From: Azonexus sp.
GTDB taxonomy: Bacteria > Pseudomonadota > Gammaproteobacteria > Burkholderiales > Rhodocyclaceae
Direction: 5' to 3'
Length of the DNA stretch: 53,600 nucleotides
NCBI GenBank assembly: GCA_030691385.1
Contig: JAUYEI010000124.1
Coordinates: forward strand, 1-53,600
Position 1 is the stretch's first letter. Each line of letters opens with the position of its first letter. Below, piece after piece: positions 7,604 through 15,853 of the stretch. Under the pieces are notes generated by a model. It was not told the origin of the DNA, made no database searches, and worked only from the letters and a program-made list of their open reading frames with translations. The translations under genes and the position numbers were made by a program.

Positions 7604-9610
7604 TTGTCACGGTTCAACTCGATGCAAATCCGATTCGATAGTGCTTTGAAGCAAGGCTTGATTCTGCTGTTCATGGCTTTTGCACTGGGTGGATGTTCTC
7701 ATCCGGCCTACCGGGACGGCCTCAATTTCATGGCGTCCGGCAAGAAGGAAGAGGGTGTTGCCGCGCTGGAAAAAGCCGCCCGTGACCGGCCCCGCGATGC
7801 CGAGATCAAGGCGGCGATGATCCGCCACAAGGGCGAGTCGGTCGATGCTTATCTCGATGATGCCGATCGCCAGCGCTCGGCCGGCAACCTCGACGCAGCC
7901 GAAGCGGCCTACCGGCGTGCGCTCGGCATCGATGGGCGCAATACCCGCGCCACGCAAGGCCTGGAACAACTTGCGGTCGACCGGAAAAATGCCGCGAAAC
8001 TGGCCCAGGCCGAACAACTGCTGATGAAGGGCGACCTGCTCGGCGCCGAGCGGGTCGTCCGTACCGTACGGGTGCAGGACACGCTCAATCCGCTGGCGCG
8101 CAGACTGCAGCAGCAGATCGATATGCTGCGCGAGAAGGAAATGAACCCCTCGGCCAACCCGGCTGTCAAGGCAGCGCTGGCCAAGCCGGTCGTGCTGGAA
8201 TTCCGCGATGCGACGCTGAAGTCGGTCTTTGAGGTGCTGTCGCGTTCGTCCGGCCTCAATTTCGTCTTCGACAAGGACGTCAAGGGCGACACCAAAGTGA
8301 CCTTCTTTGTCCGCAACAGCCCGCTCGAAGACATCCTGCGCCTGATCCTGACGACCAACCAGCTGGAAAAGCGCCAGCTCAATGACAACAGTTTCCTGAT
8401 TTATCCGAATACGCCGGCCAAGGCCAAGGAGTATCAGGAACTGGTGGTGCGCAGCTTCTATCTGGCCAATGCCGACGTCAAGCAGGCGCAGATCCTCATC
8501 AAGACGGTGGCCAAGAGCAAGGATGTCTTTGCCGACGAAAAGCTCAACCTGCTCATCGTCAAGGACACGCCGGACGCCATGCGTCTGGTCGAGCGACTGA
8601 TCGAGTCGCTCGATCTGGCCGAGCCGGAGGTGATGCTGGAAGTCGAGGTGCTCGAGGTGACGCGCAGCCGGTTGAACGAGGCCGGGCTGGACTGGCCGGA
8701 CAGTGTTGGTTATGGCCTGTTGAAACAAGCTGTAACGACAACAACCCTCGCCACTGTTGGAGCCCAGTCCGTGACTACGCCGGGCGGTGCGCTGGCCGCC
8801 GGCTATATCGGCCTCAATGGCGGTAGCCTGACCAGCTTCGTCGCCAACCCCGGCCTGACGCTCAATCTCAAGGGCCAGAACAGCGATACCAATGTGCTGG
8901 CCAATCCGCGCATCCGCGTCAAGAACCGCGAGAAGGCGAAGATTCACATCGGTGACAAGCTGCCCATATTCACCACGACCTCGACGGCCAACGTTGGCGT
9001 TTCGGCATCGGTGACCTATCTCGATGTCGGCCTCAAGCTCGACGTCGAATCGAATGTCACGCTCGACGACGAAGTGTCGATGAAGGTCGGGCTGGAAGTC
9101 AGCAGCATCGTCAAGGAAGTGGCCGGCCCCTCCAATTCGCTGGCCTACCAGGTCGGCACGCGCAGCGCGAGCACCACGCTGCGCCTCAAGAACGGCGAAA
9201 CCCAGGTGCTGGCCGGCCTGATCAACGATGAGGAGCGCAAGTCCACCAGGCATATCCCGGGACTCGGCGAGATTCCCATCATTGGCCGGGCCTTCGGCAG
9301 CCAGCGCGATACCTCGGTCAAGACGGAAATCATCCTGCTCATCACGCCGCGCGTGCTGCGCAATATCCATCGTCCCGATTTCGGTCAGCCGGCCTTGCCG
9401 TCGGGTACCGAAGCGGCGGTCGGCGCGGCGCCGATGATCATCAAATCCCAGGGGCCGAAGTCGCTTGGCGTCGCGCCGGGTCGGGGTTCGGGCGGCGGCA
9501 CTGCGCTGCGCGCCATTCCCGAGCCGGAAGCCGTGCCAGCTGAACCCGTTCAACCGGTGGAACCGGTTCCGCCAGTGACAGGCGAGGCGGCCGGTGCCAC
9601 GGAAAACTAG
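7604..9610 (+). CDS. Secretin (GspD/PilQ/MshL-like) lipoprotein with TPR region
   Basis: The outer membrane channel of a type II secretion/type IV pilus-like machine. The frame opens with TTG at 7604 (AGGA 10 bases upstream); ATG at 7622 is an alternative. The N-terminus has a hydrophobic segment and the lipobox LGGC, suggesting a lipid-anchored protein. Tetratricopeptide-like helices follow (about 35-150). Secretin N domains start near KPVVLEFRDATLKSVFEVL (about 195) and continue through the DVKQAQ and LIVKDTPDAMRLVERLIESLD motifs. The secretin core runs from about 420 to 590 (NPRIRVKNREKA, NGETQVLAGLI, IPGLGEIPIIGRAF, TEIILLITPRVLR). The proline/glutamate-rich tail is likely disordered. Three pseudopilin genes follow at short spacing, so this is the head of an operon. 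The ATPase and inner membrane parts are at 47.5-53.2 kb. Confidence 0.9.
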   Translation: MSRFNSMQIRFDSALKQGLILLFMAFALGGCSHPAYRDGLNFMASGKKEEGVAALEKAARDRPRDAEIKAAMIRHKGESVDAYLDDADRQRSAGNLDAAEAAYRRALGIDGRNTRATQGLEQLAVDRKNAAKLAQAEQLLMKGDLLGAERVVRTVRVQDTLNPLARRLQQQIDMLREKEMNPSANPAVKAALAKPVVLEFRDATLKSVFEVLSRSSGLNFVFDKDVKGDTKVTFFVRNSPLEDILRLILTTNQLEKRQLNDNSFLIYPNTPAKAKEYQELVVRSFYLANADVKQAQILIKTVAKSKDVFADEKLNLLIVKDTPDAMRLVERLIESLDLAEPEVMLEVEVLEVTRSRLNEAGLDWPDSVGYGLLKQAVTTTTLATVGAQSVTTPGGALAAGYIGLNGGSLTSFVANPGLTLNLKGQNSDTNVLANPRIRVKNREKAKIHIGDKLPIFTTTSTANVGVSASVTYLDVGLKLDVESNVTLDDEVSMKVGLEVSSIVKEVAGPSNSLAYQVGTRSASTTLRLKNGETQVLAGLINDEERKSTRHIPGLGEIPIIGRAFGSQRDTSVKTEIILLITPRVLRNIHRPDFGQPALPSGTEAAVGAAPMIIKSQGPKSLGVAPGRGSGGGTALRAIPEPEAVPAEPVQPVEPVPPVTGEAAGATEN

Positions 9611-9628
9611 AATTTCCATTCCGTTGCC

Positions 9629-10126
9629 ATGGGGACCCGACCAGCCATGATCGGCATGCCCAATCGGGGTTTCACCCTGATCGAACTGGTCATCACCGTC
9701 GCCATCGTCGGCATTCTGGCGATGACGGCGATGCCGATCATCGAGATGACGGCCAAGCGGCAGAAGGAAGTGGAACTGCGCGCCGCCTTGCGGGAGATTC
9801 GCGGTGGTATCGACGCCTATCGACGCGCCGTGGACGAGGGCAAGCTCGAGAAGAAGGTTGACGAAAGCGGCTATCCGCGCCGCCTCGAAGAACTGGCCAA
9901 AGGCGTCGAAAACAGGCTGGATCCGAACAAGGCCAAGCTCTATTTCCTGCGCCGCCTGCCGCGCGACCCGTTTGCCGATGACCCGGCGCTGCCGGCGGAA
10001 TTGACCTGGGGCAAGCGCAGCTATGCCAGCCCGCCCGATGCGCCGGTCGAAGGCGCCGATGTGTTTGACGTCTATTCGCTGGCCAAGGGCGTCGGCCTCA
10101 ATGGCACGCCGTACCGGGAGTGGTGA
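9629..10126 (+). CDS. GspG-like pseudopilin
   Basis: A 165-residue prepilin-like protein. The leader ends in a glycine before the cleavage motif G/FTLIELVITVAIVGILAM, with Glu at mature position 5, followed by the usual hydrophobic helix. The C-terminal part has the LPRDPF motif typical of GspG-family pseudopilins, but a calcium site cannot be confirmed by eye. Three in-frame ATGs are possible (9629, 9647, 9656). The two later ones give a more usual short leader, and GGGGA lies about 10 bases before 9647. The gene follows the secretin by 18 bp and the next pseudopilin starts 3 bp after its stop, so they are co-transcribed. Confidence 0.88.
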   Translation: MGTRPAMIGMPNRGFTLIELVITVAIVGILAMTAMPIIEMTAKRQKEVELRAALREIRGGIDAYRRAVDEGKLEKKVDESGYPRRLEELAKGVENRLDPNKAKLYFLRRLPRDPFADDPALPAELTWGKRSYASPPDAPVEGADVFDVYSLAKGVGLNGTPYREW

Positions 10127-10129
10127 GGC

Positions 10130-10510
10130 ATGACCTCGCGTAAAAAAGGCTTCACGCTGATCGAGCTGCTCGTCGTCATGTCGGTCATCGCCACGCTGCT
10201 CACCATCGCCGTGCCGCGCTATTTCCAGCATCTCGACCGGGCCCGCGAAGCCTCGCTGCGCGAATCGCTGGCTGTCATGCGCGACGCCGTCGACAAATAT
10301 CGCGGCGACACCGGGCGCTACCCGGAAACGATTGAAGAGCTGGTCACCAAGCGCTACCTGCGCAAGGTGCCGCCGGACCCGATCACCGAAAGCACCGAAA
10401 CCTGGATCATCGTCCCGCCGCCGGACGAACCCGGCCAGCGCAAGGTCTGGGACATCCGCAGCGGGGCCGAAGGGCAGGGGATCAGCGGCAGCGATTATTC
10501 GACATGGTGA
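10130..10510 (+). CDS. GspG-like pseudopilin (short)
   Basis: A 126-residue pseudopilin with a very short basic leader (MTSRKKG) before FTLIELLVVMSVIATLLTI, Glu at mature position 5, then a GspG-like tail: RGDTGRYPETIEELVTKRYL, KVPPDPIT and an aromatic end. In type II systems GspG is the major subunit of the short periplasmic pseudopilus. Two G-like genes sit next to each other here and a third at 47491-47895, so which is the major subunit is open. It is translationally close to its neighbours (3 bp after the previous stop), and the dispersed palindromic element begins 1 bp after its stop codon. Confidence 0.9.
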   Translation: MTSRKKGFTLIELLVVMSVIATLLTIAVPRYFQHLDRAREASLRESLAVMRDAVDKYRGDTGRYPETIEELVTKRYLRKVPPDPITESTETWIIVPPPDEPGQRKVWDIRSGAEGQGISGSDYSTW

Positions 10511-10511
10511 A

Positions 10512-10550
10512 CTCCCACGGTCAACCGGAAATTTTGGCCAAAAATGAAAT
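10512..10550 (+). repeat. Dispersed bipartite palindromic element, intact copy
   Basis: The copy starts CTCCCACGGTCAACCGGAA and continues ATTTTGGCCAAAAATGAAAT. It contains two adjacent palindromes: CGGTcaACCG and ATTTTGGCCAAAAT. It is nearly identical to 19646-19684 and, inverted, to 46591-46630. It fills the gap between two pseudopilin genes and ends on the likely start codon of the third, so it forms that gene's translation initiation region. Confidence 0.85.
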
Positions 10551-11070
10551 GCGCCGCCAGGCCGGCTTTACCTTCATCGGCCTGATGTTCGCCGTCGCCA
10601 TCGCCGGCATTGCGCTGGCCGGCACCGGCGCACTGTGGCACATGGAAAGCCGGCGCGAGAAGGAAAAGGAACTGCTGTTCATCGGCGAGGAGTATCGCCG
10701 CGCCATCGGCAGCTATTACGATTACAACAAATCGCCCGGCGCCGTAAAACAGTTTCCCAACAAGCTCGAAGACCTGCTGCAGGACAAACGTTTCCCCAAC
10801 CCGACCCACCACCTGCGCCGCCTCTATCGCGACCCGATGACGGCCGATGGCGAGTGGGAATTGATCAGGCAGGAAGGCCGCATCATGGGCGTCGCCAGCC
10901 GGTCGCCAGACAAGCCGATCAAGGTGGCGGGATTCACCGCCGAACAGGGCGAGTTCGAGGGCGCCGCGAGTTATACCGAATGGCGGTTCATCAGCAGTGG
11001 CGGGGGGCAGCAGGCAAACGCCAATCCCGGCGCGCAAACCGGCGGCGCCCAGCCCGCACCGGAACGCTAG
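10549..11070 (+). CDS. Pseudopilin-like protein lacking Glu5
   Basis: A 173-residue protein when started at ATG 10549 (MRRQAG before FTFIGLMFAVAIAGIAL). The frame extends up to 10504, but that start would place the dispersed repeat inside the protein, and the short basic leader is typical of prepilins. Mature position 5 is Gly instead of Glu. From memory, Gly here recurs in some betaproteobacterial pseudopilin-like families with the same EKELLFIGEEYRRAIGSYY region, so it may be a minor tip subunit. The tail is Gly/Ala/Pro-rich. It is the last gene of the secretin operon. Confidence 0.8.
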   Translation: MRRQAGFTFIGLMFAVAIAGIALAGTGALWHMESRREKEKELLFIGEEYRRAIGSYYDYNKSPGAVKQFPNKLEDLLQDKRFPNPTHHLRRLYRDPMTADGEWELIRQEGRIMGVASRSPDKPIKVAGFTAEQGEFEGAASYTEWRFISSGGGQQANANPGAQTGGAQPAPER

Positions 11071-11166
11071 CCACCGACGGTCCCGTCTCCAGAATGCAAC
11101 ATTGCTTCGCTAAAGTAGCCGGCATTTCATTCTGCTGCTGCGCTCATCGCAGACCAAGGTCGATTC

Positions 11167-13512
11167 ATGGGCAAGGGAAAAACCCGCCAATCCGCTCCCG
11201 CGGCCGGTCGCTCGGCCATGCCGGGCAATCTGCAATTCATTCTCGATCAGGGCATTTCCCTGCTCCAGCAGGGGCAACAGGCCCCGGCCGAGGTCTATTT
11301 CCGGCAGGTGTTGACGGCCGTGCCGCAGCATCTCGATGCGCTGCAGTTTCTCGGCGTCATCGAATACCAGAAAGGGCGCTTCGCGGCGGCGGCTGAACTG
11401 CTGCAACAGGCCATCGATCTGGCGCCCGATGCGCCGGGCCTGCACTGCAACCTGGGCCTGGCGCAGCAGGAACTCGGCCACCCCGAACAGGCACTGGCCA
11501 GCTACGACCGGGCGCTGGCCCTGACGCCGAAATTCGTCGAAGCGCTCAACAATCGGGGCAATGTCCTGCGCGAACTCGGGCGGCTCGCCGAATCCGCCGC
11601 CAGCTACCGGCGCGCCCTGACCTCGCGGCCCGATTTCATCGAAGCGCTCTTCAACCTCGGCATCACCCAGATCGCCCAAGGCCAGGCCGACCAGGCCCTG
11701 ACTCCGCTGGCCCGCTGCCTGCGGCTGGCACCGGGGCATCTCGGCGCCTGGGGCCAGTACGGCGTCGCCCTCATGGCGCTCAACAAACAGGCCGATGCCC
11801 TGAGCTGCTTCGAGCGCATTCTTGCGCACACGGCCAACGATGCCGAGGCGCACTACTGGCGCGGCAACGCGCTGCTCGCGCTCGGCCGCCCTGAGGAGGC
11901 GCTGCAGGCCTACGGCAACGCGGCGCAGATTCGCCCCGACATTCCGGAAGTGCACTACAACATCGGCAACGTGCTGCTCGATCAAGGCCGGGTGGAAGAG
12001 GGCATCGCCGCCTTCAACCAGGCGCTGGCCCGCCGGCCCGCCTTCCCCGAGGCGCTCTACAACCGCGGCGGCGCCGAACAGGACCTTGGGCGCTACGACG
12101 ATGCAGCGGCCACCTACGAGCACCTGCTGAGCTTGGTGCCGGACCATCGCTACGCCCTCGGCAGGCTTTTCCATTGCCGGCAATTCGTCGCCAACTGGCG
12201 GCGCCACGCCGAACAGCGCAGCGCCTTGGCGGCCGGCGCCGACGGCGTCGTCCGCGACATGCCTTTCCCTTTCCTCGCCGTGAGCGACGACCCGGCGCTG
12301 CAATTGCGCTGCGCCCAAGCGTACACGGCCGCCAGGCATCCGCCGGCCGCCACCCCGCTGTGCAGCGGCCGGCCCTACGCTCACCCGCGCCTTCGTCTCG
12401 CCTACGTCTCGGCCGATTTTTGCGAGCACGCCCTGAGCTACCTGCTGGCCGGCGTCTTCGAGGCGCACGACCGGGCCCGATTCGAAGTCTGGGGTGTTTC
12501 GCTGAAACCCGGCGACGGCAGCGCCATGGCCGCCCGGGTGACCACCGCCTTCGAGCATTTCATCGACGCCTCGGCCCTGAACGACGACGAAGTCGCCCGC
12601 CAGCTACGCGACCTGGAGATCGACATCGCCATCGACCTCACCGGCCACACCCAGGATGCCCGGACCGCCATCTTCGCGGCGCGGCCGGCGCCGGTCCAGG
12701 TCAATTACCTCGGCTTCCCCGGCAGCATGGGGGCGGCCTACATCGACTACATCATCGCCGACGACTTCGTCATCCCCGAGGCGGCGCGCCCGCACTACGC
12801 CGAGCAGGTCGTCCATCTGCCCGACTGCTTCCAGGGCAACGACGACCGGCGCGCCATCGATCCTCAGCCACAAACGCGCACTTCCCACGGTCTACCGGAA
12901 AAATCCTTCGTTTTTTGTGCCTTCAACAACACCTACAAACTGACGCCGGAATTCTTTGATATCTGGATGCGCCTGCTCGCCGCCGTACCGGACAGCGTGC
13001 TCTGGCTGGCCAGCGTCGACGCCAGCGTGCAGCGCAATCTGTGCGCCGAGGCCGAACGGCGGGGCGTCGCGCCCGAACGCCTGGTCTTCTCGCCGCGCAT
13101 CCGCTATGCCGAGCACCTCGCACGCCTGCAACTGGCCGACCTCTTTCTCGACACCTTGCCCTTCAACGCCGGCACCACGGCGAGCGACGCCCTGTGGGCC
13201 GGCGTCCCGGTCCTCACCTGCGCCGGCCGCGCCTTCTCGGCGCGCATGGCCGGCAGCCTGCTGCGCGCCCTCGGCCTGCCCGAACTGATCACCGGCAACC
13301 TCGCCGCCTACGAGGCGCGGGCCCTCGAACTCGCCGTGAATCCGGCCGCCCTGGGCGAACTCCGGGCGCGCCTGGCCAATAACCGGGCAACCCATCCGCT
13401 GTTCGACACCCGGCGCTTCACGCGCCATCTGGAAGCTGCCTACACCAGCATGTGGACTCGCCAGCAACAGGGCGAGGCGCCGGCAGCAATTCGCGTAACC
13501 CCGCTAGTGTAG
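11167..13512 (+). CDS. TPR protein with O-GlcNAc transferase (SPINDLY/OGT) catalytic domain, copy 1
   Basis: A 781-residue soluble protein. About ten tetratricopeptide repeats occupy residues 20-340 (units such as NLGLAQQELGHPEQALASYDRAL). The OGT-like glycosyltransferase region starts near LRLAYVSADFCEHALSYLL (about 400) and includes PAPVQVNYLGFPGSMGA, FNNTYKLTPEFFDIW and NAGTTASDALWAGVPVLTC. The last is the nucleotide-sugar pocket of the family; the His and Lys residues important in OGT are kept (CEH, YKL). It probably transfers a sugar to protein Ser/Thr, donor unknown. No signal peptide, so likely cytoplasmic. A close paralogue follows after 75 bp. A stretch near residue 572 (12881-12915) resembles the dispersed element. 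Confidence 0.9.
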   Translation: MGKGKTRQSAPAAGRSAMPGNLQFILDQGISLLQQGQQAPAEVYFRQVLTAVPQHLDALQFLGVIEYQKGRFAAAAELLQQAIDLAPDAPGLHCNLGLAQQELGHPEQALASYDRALALTPKFVEALNNRGNVLRELGRLAESAASYRRALTSRPDFIEALFNLGITQIAQGQADQALTPLARCLRLAPGHLGAWGQYGVALMALNKQADALSCFERILAHTANDAEAHYWRGNALLALGRPEEALQAYGNAAQIRPDIPEVHYNIGNVLLDQGRVEEGIAAFNQALARRPAFPEALYNRGGAEQDLGRYDDAAATYEHLLSLVPDHRYALGRLFHCRQFVANWRRHAEQRSALAAGADGVVRDMPFPFLAVSDDPALQLRCAQAYTAARHPPAATPLCSGRPYAHPRLRLAYVSADFCEHALSYLLAGVFEAHDRARFEVWGVSLKPGDGSAMAARVTTAFEHFIDASALNDDEVARQLRDLEIDIAIDLTGHTQDARTAIFAARPAPVQVNYLGFPGSMGAAYIDYIIADDFVIPEAARPHYAEQVVHLPDCFQGNDDRRAIDPQPQTRTSHGLPEKSFVFCAFNNTYKLTPEFFDIWMRLLAAVPDSVLWLASVDASVQRNLCAEAERRGVAPERLVFSPRIRYAEHLARLQLADLFLDTLPFNAGTTASDALWAGVPVLTCAGRAFSARMAGSLLRALGLPELITGNLAAYEARALELAVNPAALGELRARLANNRATHPLFDTRRFTRHLEAAYTSMWTRQQQGEAPAAIRVTPLV
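12881..12915 (+). repeat. Possible degenerate dispersed element inside the OGT gene
   Basis: CTTCCCACGGTCTACCGGAA followed by an A-rich and T-rich run matches the first half of the element in 17 of 19 bases; the GGCC palindrome is lost. It encodes the family-conserved LPE motif, so convergence is possible. The paralogue at 15170-15195 lacks the match at the DNA level. Confidence 0.35.
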
Positions 13513-13563
13513 TGATGCATGCTGTGAGGCACTTTATGTGCTGAATAGCGTGCATCACTACAC
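13507..13563. repeat. Long inverted repeat between the two OGT genes
   Basis: The arms GTGTAGTGATGCATGCT (13507-13523) and AGCGTGCATCACTACAC (13547-13563) pair in 16 of 17 positions; the loop has a further GCAC/GTGC stem. The left arm includes the stop codon of the first OGT gene (13510-13512). No T tract follows, so this is not a standard intrinsic terminator. It may act in transcript processing or stabilisation, or be a miniature element. Confidence 0.8.
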
Positions 13564-13587
13564 AAAGTCCTGATCGAGAACGCCACC

Positions 13588-15804
13588 ATGCAAACCAGCC
13601 AATCGAATCCACAAGCCCTGTTCGGTCGTGCCCTAGAACTTCACCAGGCCGGCCGGATCGGCGAAGCCGAAAACGCCTATCGCCAGGTGCTCAAGGTGCA
13701 GCCGGAAAACCCCGGCGCCATCTTTCTCTTTGGCCTCTGCCACCATCAGCGCGGCGACCACGAATCGGCCATCACGCTGATGGACATCGCCCTCGACATG
13801 AACCCGGCCATGCCGCAGGCCCATTACAACCGCGGCCTCGCCCTGCACGAACTGGGACGTTACGATGAAGCGGTGGCCAGCTACGAGAAGGCGATCGGGC
13901 TGCAGTCTTCGTATCCCCAAGCCTGGAATAATCGCGGCAACGCCCTCAAGGAACTGGATCGCCTGCCCGAGGCGCTCGCCAGTTACGACCGGGCCATCGC
14001 GCTGGCGGCGGATTTTGCCGAGGCGTATACCAATCGCGGCAACGTGCTGAAAGAAATGCGGTTTTTTGACGAGGCGCTGGCCAGTCACGATCGGGCGTTG
14101 CGCCTGCGACCGGACTACGCCGAAGCCCACTGCAATCGGGGCAACGCCCTCAATGCGCTCAAACGCCTTGACGAAGCCATTGCTGCCTATGACCGGGCGA
14201 TCGTGCTCAAGCCGGATTTCATCGATGCCTGCATCAATCGTGGCGATGCCCTGCATCAACTGGATCGCAAGGACGACGCGCTACGCAGCTTCGAGCTGGC
14301 CATCGCCCGCAAGCCTGATGCCGCTGAAGCCTATGAAATGCGAGCCAATCTCTTCCTGTCGGTCAAGCGTCATGCCGAGGCGGCCGACGATTTCGAACGA
14401 GCCTGCCGGCTGGATAAAAAACTGGCCTCGCGGGTCGTCTGGCAACTGCTGCAAACCCGTTTGACCCTGTGCGACTGGCACGACATCGATCAATGGCGTG
14501 CCTTGATCGAGCGCGAGGAAGCTCTTGGCTGGCAGGCCGCATCGCCGTTCGCCGCCTTGTCCATTCTTGGCTCGCCGGCGCAGCAACTCGACCACAACCA
14601 GCGCTATGTTGCCCGCTGGCTGCCCGCCGACAAGGTGCCGCTGTGGCAGGGTGAAATCTACGCCCACCAACGCCTGCGGGTTGGCTACTTCTCGTCGGAC
14701 CTGCGCAACCATGCGGTTGCCTACCTGACTGCCGGCCTGTTCGAGCAGCACGACCGCGAGCGCTTCGAAGTCCATGCCTTCTACTTCGGGCCGGCCAGCG
14801 ACGACCCCTGGCACCTGCGCCTGAAATCCGCTTTCGAGCAGTTTCACGAGATCAGGGAGTTGTCGGACCGGGAGCTTGCCTCGCTGATCCGCAAGCTGGA
14901 AATCGACATCCTCGTCGACCTCAACGGCCACACCCAGGGAGCGCGTACCGATGTGCTCGCCATGCGGCCGGCGCCGGTGCAGGTCAATTACATCGGCTAC
15001 CCCGGCAGCATGGGGGCCGATTACATTGACTACGTCATCGCCGACCCGGTCGTCATTCCGGCCGAAGCGCGCCGGCATTACAGCGAAAAGACCGTCTGGC
15101 TGCCCGACACCTTCCAGGTCAACGACAACCGCAAGGAGATTGCCGAAGCAGGGCGTTCCCGGTCGGAACTCGGCCTGCCCGAAAGCGGCTTCGTCTTCTG
15201 CTGCTTCAACAATTCCTACAAGATCACCCCGGCCGAGTTCGACATCTGGGTGCGCCTGCTGCAGCAGCTCGACGGCAGCGTACTCTGGCTGGCCGAGGCC
15301 GACCCCGTGGCTACCGCCAACCTGCGGCGCGAGGCCGCCCAGCGCGGGGTGGACGCCAGCCGCCTGATCTTCACCGAACGCAGGCCATTGGCCGACTATC
15401 TGGCCAGCTACCGGCAGGCCGATCTCTTTCTCGACACCTTCGGCTACAACGCCGGCACCACGGCCAGCGATGCGCTGTGGGCCGGCCTGCCCGTGCTTGC
15501 CTGCCTGGGCGAAACCTTCGCCCAGCGCATGGCCGGCAGCCTGCTTAACGCCGTCGGCTTGCCCGAACTGGTGACCGAAAGCCACGGTGAATACGAGGCG
15601 CTCGCGCTGAGCCTGGCGACGGACCCAACCCGCCTGGCGACCCTGCGCGAACGCCTGGCCAGCAACCGGACGACCCATCCGCTGTTCGACACCCGGCGTT
15701 TCACGCGCCATCTGGAGCAAGCCTACCTCGCCATGCAGCAACGCGTCGATGCCGGGTTACCGCCGGATCATCTGGTCATCGCCGCTGAGTCCTCGCCAGC
15801 CTGA
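13588..15804 (+). CDS. TPR protein with O-GlcNAc transferase (SPINDLY/OGT) catalytic domain, copy 2
   Basis: A 738-residue paralogue of the upstream gene. It has about eight tetratricopeptide repeats (residues 5-290, with repeated ASYDRAIAL-type units) and an OGT-like region from about 365 onward: LRVGYFSSDLRNHAVAYLTAGLF, VQVNYIGYPGSMGADYIDY, CCFNNSYKITPAEFDIW and NAGTTASDALWAGLPVLACLG. The RNH His and SYKI Lys match positions important in eukaryotic OGT. The TPR units are more uniform than in copy 1 and the N-terminal acceptor-binding part differs, so the two may glycosylate different targets. It starts at ATG 13588, 24 bp after the intergenic inverted repeat, and ends convergently with hipA, 49 bp away. 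Confidence 0.9.
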   Translation: MQTSQSNPQALFGRALELHQAGRIGEAENAYRQVLKVQPENPGAIFLFGLCHHQRGDHESAITLMDIALDMNPAMPQAHYNRGLALHELGRYDEAVASYEKAIGLQSSYPQAWNNRGNALKELDRLPEALASYDRAIALAADFAEAYTNRGNVLKEMRFFDEALASHDRALRLRPDYAEAHCNRGNALNALKRLDEAIAAYDRAIVLKPDFIDACINRGDALHQLDRKDDALRSFELAIARKPDAAEAYEMRANLFLSVKRHAEAADDFERACRLDKKLASRVVWQLLQTRLTLCDWHDIDQWRALIEREEALGWQAASPFAALSILGSPAQQLDHNQRYVARWLPADKVPLWQGEIYAHQRLRVGYFSSDLRNHAVAYLTAGLFEQHDRERFEVHAFYFGPASDDPWHLRLKSAFEQFHEIRELSDRELASLIRKLEIDILVDLNGHTQGARTDVLAMRPAPVQVNYIGYPGSMGADYIDYVIADPVVIPAEARRHYSEKTVWLPDTFQVNDNRKEIAEAGRSRSELGLPESGFVFCCFNNSYKITPAEFDIWVRLLQQLDGSVLWLAEADPVATANLRREAAQRGVDASRLIFTERRPLADYLASYRQADLFLDTFGYNAGTTASDALWAGLPVLACLGETFAQRMAGSLLNAVGLPELVTESHGEYEALALSLATDPTRLATLRERLASNRTTHPLFDTRRFTRHLEQAYLAMQQRVDAGLPPDHLVIAAESSPA

Positions 15805-15853
15805 CGCCTGACTCGATTTCCGGGGATAGGCCGTGCCGCCGGTGTATCCATCT

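Noticed and set aside
7607-10231. Minus-strand open frame of 874 codons across the secretin and first pseudopilin
   Set aside because: It is a mirror frame of clearly recognised plus-strand genes, with His/Arg/Gln-rich meaningless translation.
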